Assembly: GCA_942159475.1 (NCBI GenBank)
Contig: OW804096.1
Span: 88,577,784-88,641,783, forward strand
Length of the DNA: 64,000 nucleotides
Direction of reading: 5' to 3'
From: Sthenelais limicola
Lineage: Eukaryota; Annelida; Polychaeta; Phyllodocida; Sigalionidae
Part shown: positions 11,728 to 20,271 of the stretch, piece after piece
Position numbering within the stretch: the stretch's first letter is position 1
How the letters are laid out: each line of letters begins with the position of its first letter
Program-made: the position numbers and the translations under genes
The notes under the pieces: model-generated
What the model saw: only the letters and a program-made list of their open reading frames with translations
Told to the model about the DNA's origin: nothing
Database searches by the model: none

Positions 11728-12106
11728 CCTACCTGGATTCCGGCCAAATTAGACACCAACAATTGTGCTATCTAAGGATACTAAGTAGACAGCCTCATTC
11801 GCTGCCAAAACAGTGCAGCATAGTCATGGAACTTATAGGGTATGTATCAGCGGTGCATGGAGTTATTACTGAACACTGTATATTTACCTTATTTTATACT
11901 TTGCGACTTTGTGATTTTGTGTTTTGCCTTTCCAAATTATGCGACTTAGAGAGCCTTGATTCTAAAAAGTTTATTACATTGGGTTTCAGATTATGCTTGA
12001 TTCTAGTGATTAGTTGTGTTAGTGAACCCACTAGTGCAAGGTTAGCTCTACGCCAAAATTACGGCGTACTTCTCAAAGAACAGAATCAGGTCCTCCTCAA
12101 TGGACA
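11728..12106 (+). repeat. Inverted env-derived insertion inside protease
   Basis: This 379-bp segment is the reverse complement of about 5801-6168 of the same element. It sits between two halves of the retropepsin coding sequence. AACCT occurs at both junctions (11726-11730 and 12109-12113), which may be microhomology or a short duplication. A 132-residue plus-strand frame across it (11718-12116) simply repeats the env N-terminus and is not a separate gene. Confidence 0.85.
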
Positions 12107-12520
12107 GCAACCTTGAATGAAACATATACCCTTTTGCGCAAATTATGCGCTTCGTTACATGCTAAAAAAACTCTAGTGTGGATGTTTAAATAGCGAATGG
12201 GGTGTCCTTTTTGCGAACCTTGGGGAAATAAAAGATGAAGTGGCACCGGTATCAATAAGCGCAGGGATAGTCCTGCTTCCAAAGGTTAAATCTAAACAGC
12301 CTCTCTCAATTTTAGCAGAAACAAAAGTATTCTCACCTAATCCATCGTTGTCTGCTGATGTTAGCTTGATCGTTTTGGAGGGGGTGTTGTGATCTGACTG
12401 GCTTGCGGCGTTACATTGAGCTGTCAGGGGGTTCTCAATGTGCACTGGCATGGTTGGGGGGCTTGAGCGATTGTCTTCTAGCTTGCGCTCCTCCAGGGCT
12501 GACGCCAGCGCGTCAGGCAC
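12107..12520 (-). pseudogene. Gypsy aspartic protease, N-terminal half, disrupted
   Basis: The frame ending at 12173 contains the retropepsin active-site motif ALIDTGATSSF. It stops at TAG shortly after. A neighbouring frame then carries protease-like sequence (VYVSFKVA) up to the inverted insertion at 12106, and the FSHSFPVLP segment that should follow lies beyond the insertion at the start of the pol frame. So two lesions are seen: one frameshift near 12175 and the 379-bp insertion. Confidence 0.7.
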
Positions 12521-12544
12521 TGATCGCGCCTGACTGTCGCACCG

Positions 12545-13600
12545 CTAGTGGCCGGTCGATTCTTTGGATGCAGATCTTCTGTAGGGTGACTTTGAGGTAT
12601 GGGGGGTAGAAGGTCTGCTGTTGCTTTTGTTATCGTGGCTTCTTGATCGGTATCTTGTGGAATGGTTGCTGCCGTCTCTCTTCTCCGTGGAGTGGTGTTT
12701 ACTGGAGCTAGAGGAGGGCCTGCTCTTGCTTCTGTTCTGGGATTCGCTCCTTGACTTTTCCTTGCTCGTCGACTCGTGCTTGTCTTTTCTAGATTGCCTA
12801 TTTCCTGAGTCCTTAGGCTTTTTGTTGTCTTTACTCTTGCTTTCTTGCTTTCCTTTGCTGCTATTTTTACCACTGTTCCCGTAATTATACCTGTGGCTTT
12901 TATGGCCCGAGATATTAGACAATTTCTCCGACCTTGAGGCAGCGGCGTTGACAGTTATTTCTTGGGATGTTGCCAGCGATTCTGCATCTTGCACCGTCTT
13001 GGGGTTATGCTGGCGTATGGCGTCACCGATCTCTGGGAGCAAACCTTCCAGATAGTATTCTAGTTTCATATCTTTGGTGAGGCCTGAGCAAGCCAACAAG
13101 CGTTCCATATCCCTGGTATAATCAGCCACAGTTTCGTGGAAACCTTGTTTCCTACGCCTCCAAGATTTGGCGATAGTTTTGCTATCTTCCTTAGAGAATC
13201 TCTCCATAAACTTTGTGACGAAGAGTTTGAAATCGACCTCCTCCTCCTCGTCTTTGTACATTTCCTCATTGTACCAGCAAGCGGCACGACCTTCGAGAAA
13301 TCCTAGAATTGCTCTGCTATAAGCGGTTTCATCATTGGGGCATGCATTGCGAATGTATGTTTTAAACTGCTGGATGAATTCTTTGGCGGACCTGTAAGCG
13401 TCAGGCTCGTCAAAAGGTTTGGGGGGTCTGACTATTGTGGCGTTCAGCTTGGCGTAATATGGCCTTGCTGGTCTATCAAACTCTCTGCTATCCTCTGAGT
13501 TCGTATATTTGCGGTATTCAGGTCTGTGGGAACTATGGTATGAGGAATTGTTTTCGTAATTGCTCCCGTATTGGGGCTGAGGTTGGTATGGAGGTTGGGT
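12545..13600 (-). CDS. gag: Gypsy gag, capsid and basic C-terminal part
   Basis: The frame has a retrotransposon gag (capsid) domain: PKPFDEPDAYRSAKEFIQQF, LGFLEGRAACWYNE, and YYLEGLLPEIGDAI, with the expected spacing. The C-terminal 130 residues are a Ser/Arg/Lys-rich tail (SKSRPSSSSS and similar) that replaces the CCHC zinc knuckles seen in many gags and probably binds RNA. The frame extends upstream to 13816, but its true upstream continuation is the other gag frame, joined by a shift near 13595. It ends at 12545; protease follows in a different frame, so a ribosomal frameshift or separate start is needed. Confidence 0.8.
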   Translation of the reverse strand, partial: TQPPYQPQPQYGSNYENNSSYHSSHRPEYRKYTNSEDSREFDRPARPYYAKLNATIVRPPKPFDEPDAYRSAKEFIQQFKTYIRNACPNDETAYSRAILGFLEGRAACWYNEEMYKDEEEEVDFKLFVTKFMERFSKEDSKTIAKSWRRRKQGFHETVADYTRDMERLLACSGLTKDMKLEYYLEGLLPEIGDAIRQHNPKTVQDAESLATSQEITVNAAASRSEKLSNISGHKSHRYNYGNSGKNSSKGKQESKSKDNKKPKDSGNRQSRKDKHESTSKEKSRSESQNRSKSRPSSSSSKHHSTEKRDGSNHSTRYRSRSHDNKSNSRPSTPHTSKSPYRRSASKESTGH

Positions 13601-14825
13601 TTGGGGCATAGTTTGGTTGGCAATATTGCGACTGACCATACTGGTAGTTGAACTGATTATAGCTTGGGTATTGTGGGTAACTATTATAGGAGGGTGTGGA
13701 GGGTTGGATCTCACAGGGATAAGGGGTGTAGCTAGGCTGATATGCGTTAATGGGAGGGTATTGGAAATGGTTATTGTAGGTAGGAGCGTATTGCTGCGAT
13801 GAAAAACCTGCCTCATAGCGAGAATGGAAATTCTGTACCTGTTCTCTGTTGTTCCTTTGGTAAATGCCGTCGTTTGGGAAGGGAAATTCGTGAGAGACGT
13901 TTTTCCTACCCTTTTGTTTGCTTGGCGGCTGGTTTGGATGAGGCGGTGGAGGTATCTCCGAGAAATCCTCCTCGTCTTCGGAGTGCGCCGCGGAGTGTAG
14001 CTCGACCGGCCGGTGGCCTTGGTCGCTGCCGTTGGTGTTCACCGGGGCGGCGGGCGTATGTTGAACTCTGGCTTGGGCTTTTGCGGTAGGTCCTATGGGT
14101 CCTGAGTTTTTGTCACCAGTTTTGGAAGTCCCTGGTGCAGCTGTGATTTTCGCAGTAGATTTTACAGGTCCTGGGCCTTTGCCTTTGTTAACCACTTGAG
14201 TATCCATAGTGGCGATGTTTTCCTGCAATTTGATGAGCGTTTGCTTCACTGCTACCAACTGGTCGTTGAGTGACTTGTTTATCACAAGCTGTTCGTCGCT
14301 TTTCTTTGCTAAGGCGTCCGCTTTTTCCTGTTCTGCTTTCAGACGCAGCTCTTCTGCTTTCTGGGCGGCTTTCAGGCGAATTTGCTCTGCCTCCTGGGCG
14401 GCCTTCTGTTGCTTGATGGATTTGGCAGTGAGTAAACTCGCCATGGCCTTGGAGAGTCGGTCTAGGAGAGCTTCCTCGCTAACTGGCGGGGCAGCGCCGG
14501 GCGGAGGTCCGTTGAAATCTACTTGGGCGGCGGTTCCGGCCGTGGGTCCCGTGCCCATCTGGTTCCATGCTGGAGTTGATTCATTTAGGGCCTCCTCGTT
14601 CTCTGTATGCTCCGTGTTTTCATCCTGAGCATCCGTGTAAGAGGCGTCTGCTTCTTCCTCCTCAATGAGAAGATGTTTTTCGACGTCGTGGTCTCCCATT
14701 GGGATTGCTGGAGTTGGTCGCAATTCCTGCCGTCGAGTCCTTCTCTGGTCCGCTCTGGCCTGCTGCTCTTTGCGGCGTTCTTCTGAGGCTTGTCTTTGCT
14801 CGGCTGTCTGCCGCAAAGTTGGCAT
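13533..14825 (-). CDS. gag: Gypsy gag, N-terminal part with coiled coil and Tyr/Gln/Pro-rich region
   Basis: The first ATG in frame is at 14823-14825, only 23 bases after the primer-binding site; the frame itself opens at a TTG inside that site. Features in order: an Arg/Gln-rich start, an acidic region, a heptad-rich segment (AAQEAEQIRLKAAQKAEEL) likely to form a coiled coil, a Pro/Gly/Ala linker, and a low-complexity Tyr/Gln/Asn/Pro-rich region. It shifts out of frame near 13595 and ends in a short unrelated tail at 13533. The capsid domain follows in the frame ending at 12545. Whether the shift is programmed or a mutation cannot be decided here. Confidence 0.75.
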   Translation of the reverse strand: MPTLRQTAEQRQASEERRKEQQARADQRRTRRQELRPTPAIPMGDHDVEKHLLIEEEEADASYTDAQDENTEHTENEEALNESTPAWNQMGTGPTAGTAAQVDFNGPPPGAAPPVSEEALLDRLSKAMASLLTAKSIKQQKAAQEAEQIRLKAAQKAEELRLKAEQEKADALAKKSDEQLVINKSLNDQLVAVKQTLIKLQENIATMDTQVVNKGKGPGPVKSTAKITAAPGTSKTGDKNSGPIGPTAKAQARVQHTPAAPVNTNGSDQGHRPVELHSAAHSEDEEDFSEIPPPPHPNQPPSKQKGRKNVSHEFPFPNDGIYQRNNREQVQNFHSRYEAGFSSQQYAPTYNNHFQYPPINAYQPSYTPYPCEIQPSTPSYNSYPQYPSYNQFNYQYGQSQYCQPNYAPNPTSIPTSAPIREQLRKQFLIP

Positions 14826-14847
14826 GAGGTATCGAGAAAGTTGTAGA

Positions 14848-14860
14848 GGGTTGTCCACCA
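14848..14860 (-). other. Primer-binding site of the Gypsy element
   Basis: On the minus strand the sequence TGGTGGACAACCC starts three bases after the 5' LTR end. It begins with TGG, the complement of a tRNA CCA end, as expected for minus-strand priming. I cannot name the tRNA. Confidence 0.75.
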
Positions 14861-14863
14861 ATA

Positions 14864-15164
14864 TGTTATAATGGTTGTAACATAAAGGAGTGAAGAATTC
14901 GGTAGAGTATGAATGATGTTTTATTGCCTTATTAGATGGTGATACCAGATGTTAATGGTAATGGCAAGTGCCCGCATGGGCGCGTGTTATGGGTTTTTAT
15001 ACCTTGACAGGATTACCTGGTGGTAATCCTGTCCCACTGATTGACAGGTATGTCTGGGCCAATCAGGTTGCGACCTACCTCAGTAGCTCTCTAGCCCTCG
15101 CAGGGGAAGGAGCTACCTGTATACAGCTTTTTAAAATTTATACGTGTCACAACGAGTTATAACA
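14864..15164 (-). repeat. 5' LTR of the Gypsy element
   Basis: 301 bp, same termini and length as the LTR at 1509-1809. Because the coding frames lie on the minus strand, this is the upstream, promoter-bearing LTR. Confidence 0.95.
15137..15142 (-). promoter_or_regulatory. Putative TATA box in the 5' LTR
   Basis: TATAAA on the minus strand, 23 bases into the LTR; with the AATAAA further along the LTR it fits a short U3 and a transcription start inside the LTR. A similar box in the 3' LTR is expected by identity. Confidence 0.4.
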
Positions 15165-15193
15165 GAGTGATGACAGCATATGGAAAATTATAG
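15165..15193 (+). pseudogene. 3' tail of the split SGNH-like frame
   Basis: The second copy of the GAGT target duplication (15165-15168) is followed by seven whole codons and TAG at 15191-15193, in the phase needed to continue the frame that ends at 1508. This supports a pre-insertion gene whose stop codon lay only about 25 bases beyond the insertion point. Confidence 0.6.
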
Positions 15194-16223
15194 TGATTGA
15201 AGCGGTCTGTAATTACTGGGGGCTCTTAGTAGAAATGGAGCTCGCTCGAACCCAAACTCGAAAAAAGCCTTCGGTAACTGAACAGATTCCTTTGGTCCTA
15301 TATAACCCAGGTTAGACCAATAACAATATTGAAGAAACAAGAAGCAGGTAAAACTCCATTTGATCAACTGAGAGGATTATATTAAATTATAATAAATGAA
15401 CTAACGGTTAACAAGTGAGAAAATCATGACATCGCAAGTCTTCTCTAATAGAACATCTAAGTGAATATCCATTCATTTTGGGACAATTCTGTGGTAGTAG
15501 TAAAGAAGGACAATTTAAGAAGAAAAAGAACTATGAGTTAAGAAATATTTAAAGTATAATGAAGTGAAATCGCGCCCATAACACACCTAAATCGATTGAT
15601 CATACAAATACCTGATATACTCTAGGGTATGAATAATGGTAAGAAATATATAAGCTAATTAACCTTAGCACATTGGTAGTAGTTTCAAAGTCTTTAACAC
15701 TTTATATATAAGTGAGGGTCAGACTAACAAAACCTAAATCGACAGGGTGTTTTGTATTAAGTAATATCATATTGTAGTTCAGGGAGAGCTAATATTCAGT
15801 GGACTCACAGTGAATTAGTGCTCGCTCGAACCTTTTCACAAAGGGGGTCTCTTGAAGCGTTACTCTCTCAAAATGAAAATAATTAACCAGCTGAGAACAC
15901 TCTAAAATACTAGTCTATTTGAAATAGCATTAGTAGATTGTAATAGGTAAAATCACTAGTCAAATCGTATTGGGAGAATGATTATTTTCCATAAACTTGT
16001 CGCTATAGAAACTGTATTGAATCCTTCGAAGGAACTACCCATCGAGGTAGCCCAGTTTGATAAGACTGGAACATGTTATTGTTAATTGTTTGTTATAAGA
16101 TGTTAATTCGAAATAGGGAAATCCTGGCATGTTTAAGGATCGCTCCCGAGCACTTATATGATACCAGAGAAATGTATGTAAGACTAGGATCCTCTTCTCC
16201 GAAAAAGGTGTCGTGTTTAGACA
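15194..16223 (+). other. Non-coding stretch before LINE ORF2, with a 13-bp direct repeat
   Basis: No frame of note. GCTCGCTCGAACC occurs at 15240-15252 and again at 15820-15832. This may be the LINE 5' leader or the tail of the SGNH-like transcript. An AATAAA lies near 15391. Confidence 0.4.
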
Positions 16224-19127
16224 ATGGATAAGAGTAGTGTCACTATAAACGCGGAGGCATTTAAGAAACTGAAAGGTCTCAAGATTGCTTCCTGGAATAT
16301 AAGGAGTATATTACCTAAATTTGACCAGGTTAGTAAAATTATAATGGAGACTGAGCCTCATATTTTCGCGTTCCAAGAATCTTGGTTATCCAAGAGTGTT
16401 CTTAATGACAAGTTATCGATTGTTGGGTATAACACGCTAAGAAAAGACAGGAAAAGCAAAAGGAGAGGAGGAGGCCTTATTTCATTTGTTCATAAATCAC
16501 TGGAGATTGATGACTCATTCAATGAGCTTGAAATCTCCAATGAGCATATTGAGTTACAGGTTTTTGGCGTATCTAAGAAATGTGTCAAGGACAAAATCTG
16601 TATAAATGTGTACAGGCCGCCACAAGGCGGGCTGGCTCAGGCATTGGAACATATTGACGAGACACTAAGTAAAGTCGACACCACTAAGGAAATATTTATT
16701 ATGGGCGACTTTAATTATGATGATGATAACATAACTAACGGTACAACAATAAACTCAGATAGGTTTAGGGGTCTATTAGGCAAATATAATCTCCAGCAAG
16801 TTATAAAAACAAGTACCCGTATTAGTCAGACTTCGATCTCGACAATCGATCATATTTATACAAACGGGAAGTGGATAAGTATGAATGGCACGATAGAGTT
16901 AAATCTGAGTGACCATTTGCCGATATTTGTACAGATAAAGAAAGAAAGGACCAGCTACAAAGTTGATTCCTTTGAAGCTAGAAACACTAAAAATCTAGAT
17001 ACAAAAATCCTAACGGAGATTTTAAGTGACTTAAACTGGAGTGAATTATATGAAACTAAAGATGTAAATTTAGTGTGGGATATAATTATTAAAAATGTGG
17101 AGAAATATGTTGATAGGATGTGTCCCGTCAAGAAGTTCAAAAACGTTAGAGTCACACCTGAGTGGTATAATGAAACCATAATAGAAATTACTAAGTTAAG
17201 AGATAAGGCATTTAGGACTGCTAAGAATACGAACAAGGTGGAGTACTGGGCAAAGGCAAGAGTTCTTAGAGGTAAAGCAACTACTGTAATTAGAAAAGCT
17301 AAGGATAATTATCTTAGGGAACAAATAAATGAGAAAAAGAGTGAGCCACACAAGTTCTGGAATATACTTAAACCTCTGATATCGAACAAAAACAAATCTG
17401 GGACAGATGAGGAAGTAAATATTGTATCAGAAGAGGGGGTGAAGGTGAAAGGCAAAGAAGCGGCGGAGATAATAAATAATTTCTTTGTTGGTATAGGACC
17501 AGAACTGGCACAGAAAATAAAAGAAGATGATAAAGTTACCAAGGAAAGGGAAAATATTCACCGTGAGGTTGATATAGACTCTCAATTTAAATTTAGAAAG
17601 ATAAATGAGTTGGATATTGAGTTAGCACTAAACAAAATAGGGAATTATAAGGCCTCAGGGATTAGACTCTTACCTACTAGAATCCTCAAACACTGCTTGT
17701 TCGCATTAAAGAAGCAACTTGCTTACCTTTTCAACTTGACTATCGAGAAAGCTGAGATTCCATTAGACTTCAAACAAGCTAATGTGACGCCTTTGTACAA
17801 AGAGGGAGAGAAATGTTCACCGGGCAATTACAGGCCCATTTCATGTATCAAGTTACCTGCGAAGCTGCTTGAAGTATGCGTACAAAAACAGTTATCTCAA
17901 TATTTGGAGGGGCAGGGTTTACTGTGTGACCAACAGTTTGGCTTTAGGGCTGGGAGATCAATTAATAACGCGCTAGACAGACTTCTAAGTAAAGTATATG
18001 TTAATTTAAATGAGAAGAGAGCCACAGACTTAATATTTTTAGACTTTAAAAAAGCGTTTGATACGGTAGACCATAATATTTTGATATCTAAATTAAGAAA
18101 TTTCGGAGTAAAAGGAAATGAATTAATGTGGTTCATAAATTATCTTAGTGAGAGGACGCAAAGGGTATTGTTGAATGGGGAACTCTCAGCCCTAAAGCCA
18201 GTGACGTGTGGGGTTCCGCAGGGGACCAGTTTAGGCCCGTTAATGTTTATAGTGTACATTAATGACCTTCAGGCAGTTGTCAAAAAATGTAACGTCCAGC
18301 TCTTCGCGGACGACACGGTGCTGTTCAAAGAAAGGGAGTTAGGGGGACCAGGTAATATTGACTTGCAAGAGGACCTTGATAAAATTGTTCAATGGTGTTC
18401 GATAAATAAAATCTCCCTAAACATAAACAAGTGCAAAGCGTTAACTATTAGATCAAAGTGTGATCCAAAGAATGTTGTTAATTATAGGATAAACGATCAA
18501 TTGTTAGAAAACGTTCCAGAATACAAATACTTGGGAGTAGGGTTAGATCGTAGACTCAATTTCAATGTTTTTCTAAGGAAGAAATTGTTCAGTGTAAAGA
18601 CCAAGGTCCACTCAATGTCAAAATTATACAATATATGTGATAAGAGTACACTCTTGCTTCTTTATAAAATGATGATTCTTCCTATTATGGATTATGGAGA
18701 TTTATTTTACGGTTCAGCGGCGCAAACAACTCTAAAAAAGCTTCAAGTACTTCAAAATTCGGCACTAAAAATAATTTTAAAATTACCTAAGTTGACGAGT
18801 ACGAGGGAGATTCACCAATCATTAAATATACCGGCGCTTGAGACACGAAGAAATAGCCATCTCATGGAATTGGCTTTTATGAGATCTAGAGATGAGGGAA
18901 ATTTAGATAAAAGGGGAGTGACTTTAAGAAGTTTAGCCAATGGCAAGAGTTTGGTCGTGCCGCGGCCACGTAATGAGGTCTTTAAGAAATCTTATATTTA
19001 TAGATTAACTGAATTGTGGAATAAGCTGCCATCTGAGGTACAAACAACAAAGACGAGGTTACAGTTTAGAAGTTATCTTAGGACAACATACTTGGCAGAT
19101 TTTGATGTATATCTGGCTGAGGGTTAA
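16224..19127 (+). CDS. Non-LTR retrotransposon ORF2: endonuclease and reverse transcriptase
   Basis: 967 residues, uninterrupted, from an ATG at 16224. The N-terminal apurinic-type endonuclease shows SWNIRS, FQESWLS, YRPP, MGDFNYD, IDHIYTN and SDHLPIF in order (about residues 23-232). RT follows with NYRPISC, QQFGFRAGRS, FLDFKKAFDTVDH, GVPQGTSLGPL and LFADDTVLF (catalytic FADD about 694-697). The thumb and C-terminus (WNKLPSEVQ) are typical of Jockey/CR1-group LINEs. No RNase H domain is seen. All catalytic motifs are present, so this copy could still make an active enzyme. No ORF1 is evident immediately upstream, unless the SGNH-like frame filled that role before the Gypsy insertion. Clade placement needs a tree. 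Confidence 0.92.
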   Translation: MDKSSVTINAEAFKKLKGLKIASWNIRSILPKFDQVSKIIMETEPHIFAFQESWLSKSVLNDKLSIVGYNTLRKDRKSKRRGGGLISFVHKSLEIDDSFNELEISNEHIELQVFGVSKKCVKDKICINVYRPPQGGLAQALEHIDETLSKVDTTKEIFIMGDFNYDDDNITNGTTINSDRFRGLLGKYNLQQVIKTSTRISQTSISTIDHIYTNGKWISMNGTIELNLSDHLPIFVQIKKERTSYKVDSFEARNTKNLDTKILTEILSDLNWSELYETKDVNLVWDIIIKNVEKYVDRMCPVKKFKNVRVTPEWYNETIIEITKLRDKAFRTAKNTNKVEYWAKARVLRGKATTVIRKAKDNYLREQINEKKSEPHKFWNILKPLISNKNKSGTDEEVNIVSEEGVKVKGKEAAEIINNFFVGIGPELAQKIKEDDKVTKERENIHREVDIDSQFKFRKINELDIELALNKIGNYKASGIRLLPTRILKHCLFALKKQLAYLFNLTIEKAEIPLDFKQANVTPLYKEGEKCSPGNYRPISCIKLPAKLLEVCVQKQLSQYLEGQGLLCDQQFGFRAGRSINNALDRLLSKVYVNLNEKRATDLIFLDFKKAFDTVDHNILISKLRNFGVKGNELMWFINYLSERTQRVLLNGELSALKPVTCGVPQGTSLGPLMFIVYINDLQAVVKKCNVQLFADDTVLFKERELGGPGNIDLQEDLDKIVQWCSINKISLNINKCKALTIRSKCDPKNVVNYRINDQLLENVPEYKYLGVGLDRRLNFNVFLRKKLFSVKTKVHSMSKLYNICDKSTLLLLYKMMILPIMDYGDLFYGSAAQTTLKKLQVLQNSALKIILKLPKLTSTREIHQSLNIPALETRRNSHLMELAFMRSRDEGNLDKRGVTLRSLANGKSLVVPRPRNEVFKKSYIYRLTELWNKLPSEVQTTKTRLQFRSYLRTTYLADFDVYLAEG

Positions 19128-19861
19128 TTGAGAATTTAATGCTTGAATGTTTTATATTGATTATGCTGATTGTGAATGTCATCATTGGATGTTTAATGTA
19201 TTGTGCACATTTTGTGTAGCAAGAGGTATAGTGAGTGATATACGAGTATTTCACTAAAGGTTTAATGAAAACTCTAATCACGAGATCTGGCATTAGCCAG
19301 TCTGCAAAAAAGGCCAACAAGTCCTTACTTTAAAGACCGATACATCGGTAATCATAACATCGAATCATAAGATATAACAAGAGTATCTTCGTTTTACATG
19401 TATTTTATTGTTACAGGTATTTGTTAGAAATAAGCTTTGGGCAAGGGTTTGGCTCTTTTTATGAGAAGAAAGTTATTACAATATGCATTTGTAATGGACA
19501 CTAAATGGAAATGAGAAGTGCTATTACTAGTGCGAAAGAGACAAAATGAACAATGAAAGACAATGGACAATCAATGACGAGCATATATAGGACTAGTATT
19601 GAACTTAATTTAACATAATTTTAACAGTTGAGCCGGGAAGGGGGGCTGGGGATCATTTACTGTTAACATGTATTTTTGATAATGGTCTGGACAAATCAGT
19701 TCACGTCACCTCTTGTTCATCTAAGGGTAACTAAGTACTTGTAATAGAACTAAAGTAGGTTGCGTCAGGTAGATCTGCAACAGCAGAGACTGCTAACCTA
19801 GTTCTGGATGATGTAACTATTGAAAAGACCAGAATAAAAATACAATATATATATATATATT
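19128..19861 (+). other. LINE 3' region ending in a TA microsatellite
   Basis: Non-coding AT-rich sequence following ORF2. It closes with AATAAAAATACA and a TA run at 19844-19861, directly before the next LINE fragment. The TA run may be the 3' tail of this LINE in place of poly(A). Confidence 0.4.
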
Positions 19862-20271
19862 AGCGAGGTTAAGATCATGCCTTGACAAGAAGATTACATC
19901 ACTAATTGTGAAAAGCCATATCTATTCGCTAGCCGAATATGGGAACGTTTTCTTTAATATGGCAACAGCTAGTAATGTAAAAAAAATACAGAGTGTCCTG
20001 AATAGGGCGGTTCGTTTAGTATATTGGAATGAAGAAAGGAGTTTGGAAGATATGTGTGAAGACCTCAATGTCATCAGTTTCAAAAGAAGGGGGGAGATTG
20101 CAATTATGAACCTGATGTATAATTTCAAGGAAGATCAATCTAAAATTGTAGAAATGCCACGTGCCACACGGCAGGCGGAAGGAATTAATTTAATCCAAAC
20201 GAATCCGAGGTCCGAGAAATTCCTGAGGTCTCCACACACGAAGGGGCCAAGTGAATGGAACAAGCTTACAC
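19862..20271 (+). pseudogene. C-terminal LINE ORF2 fragment
   Basis: Open frame with LINE thumb sequence (KSHIYSLAEYGNVFFN) and the WNKLT element near the C-terminus. It is cut at 20271 by the TIR element. After that element (21432 on), the frame SLENITVAQTKTAFEK runs to a stop at 21549-21551 and looks like the remaining C-terminus, offset by one base. Confidence 0.75.

Larger units (their letters stand above)
1509..15164 (-). mobile_element. Ty3/Gypsy-type LTR retrotransposon with env-like gene, 13.66 kb
   Basis: Two 301-bp direct LTRs bound an internal region that, on the minus strand, reads primer-binding site, gag, protease, RT-RNaseH-integrase, long spacer, envelope-like gene, AT-rich repeat region, polypurine tract. 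The domain order protease-RT-RNaseH-integrase is that of Metaviridae (Ty3/Gypsy), and a third frame downstream of pol with envelope features places it with the env-bearing, errantivirus-like group. The element is flanked by a 4-bp GAGT duplication. LTRs differ at three positions by eye, so the insertion is young. The copy is nevertheless defective: a frameshift in gag, a frameshift plus a 379-bp inverted self-derived insertion in protease, and a frameshift in env. It is inserted within an SGNH-like frame. Confidence 0.93.

Noticed and set aside
11718..12116. 132-residue plus-strand frame
   Set aside because: It is the inverted copy of the env start, not an independent gene.
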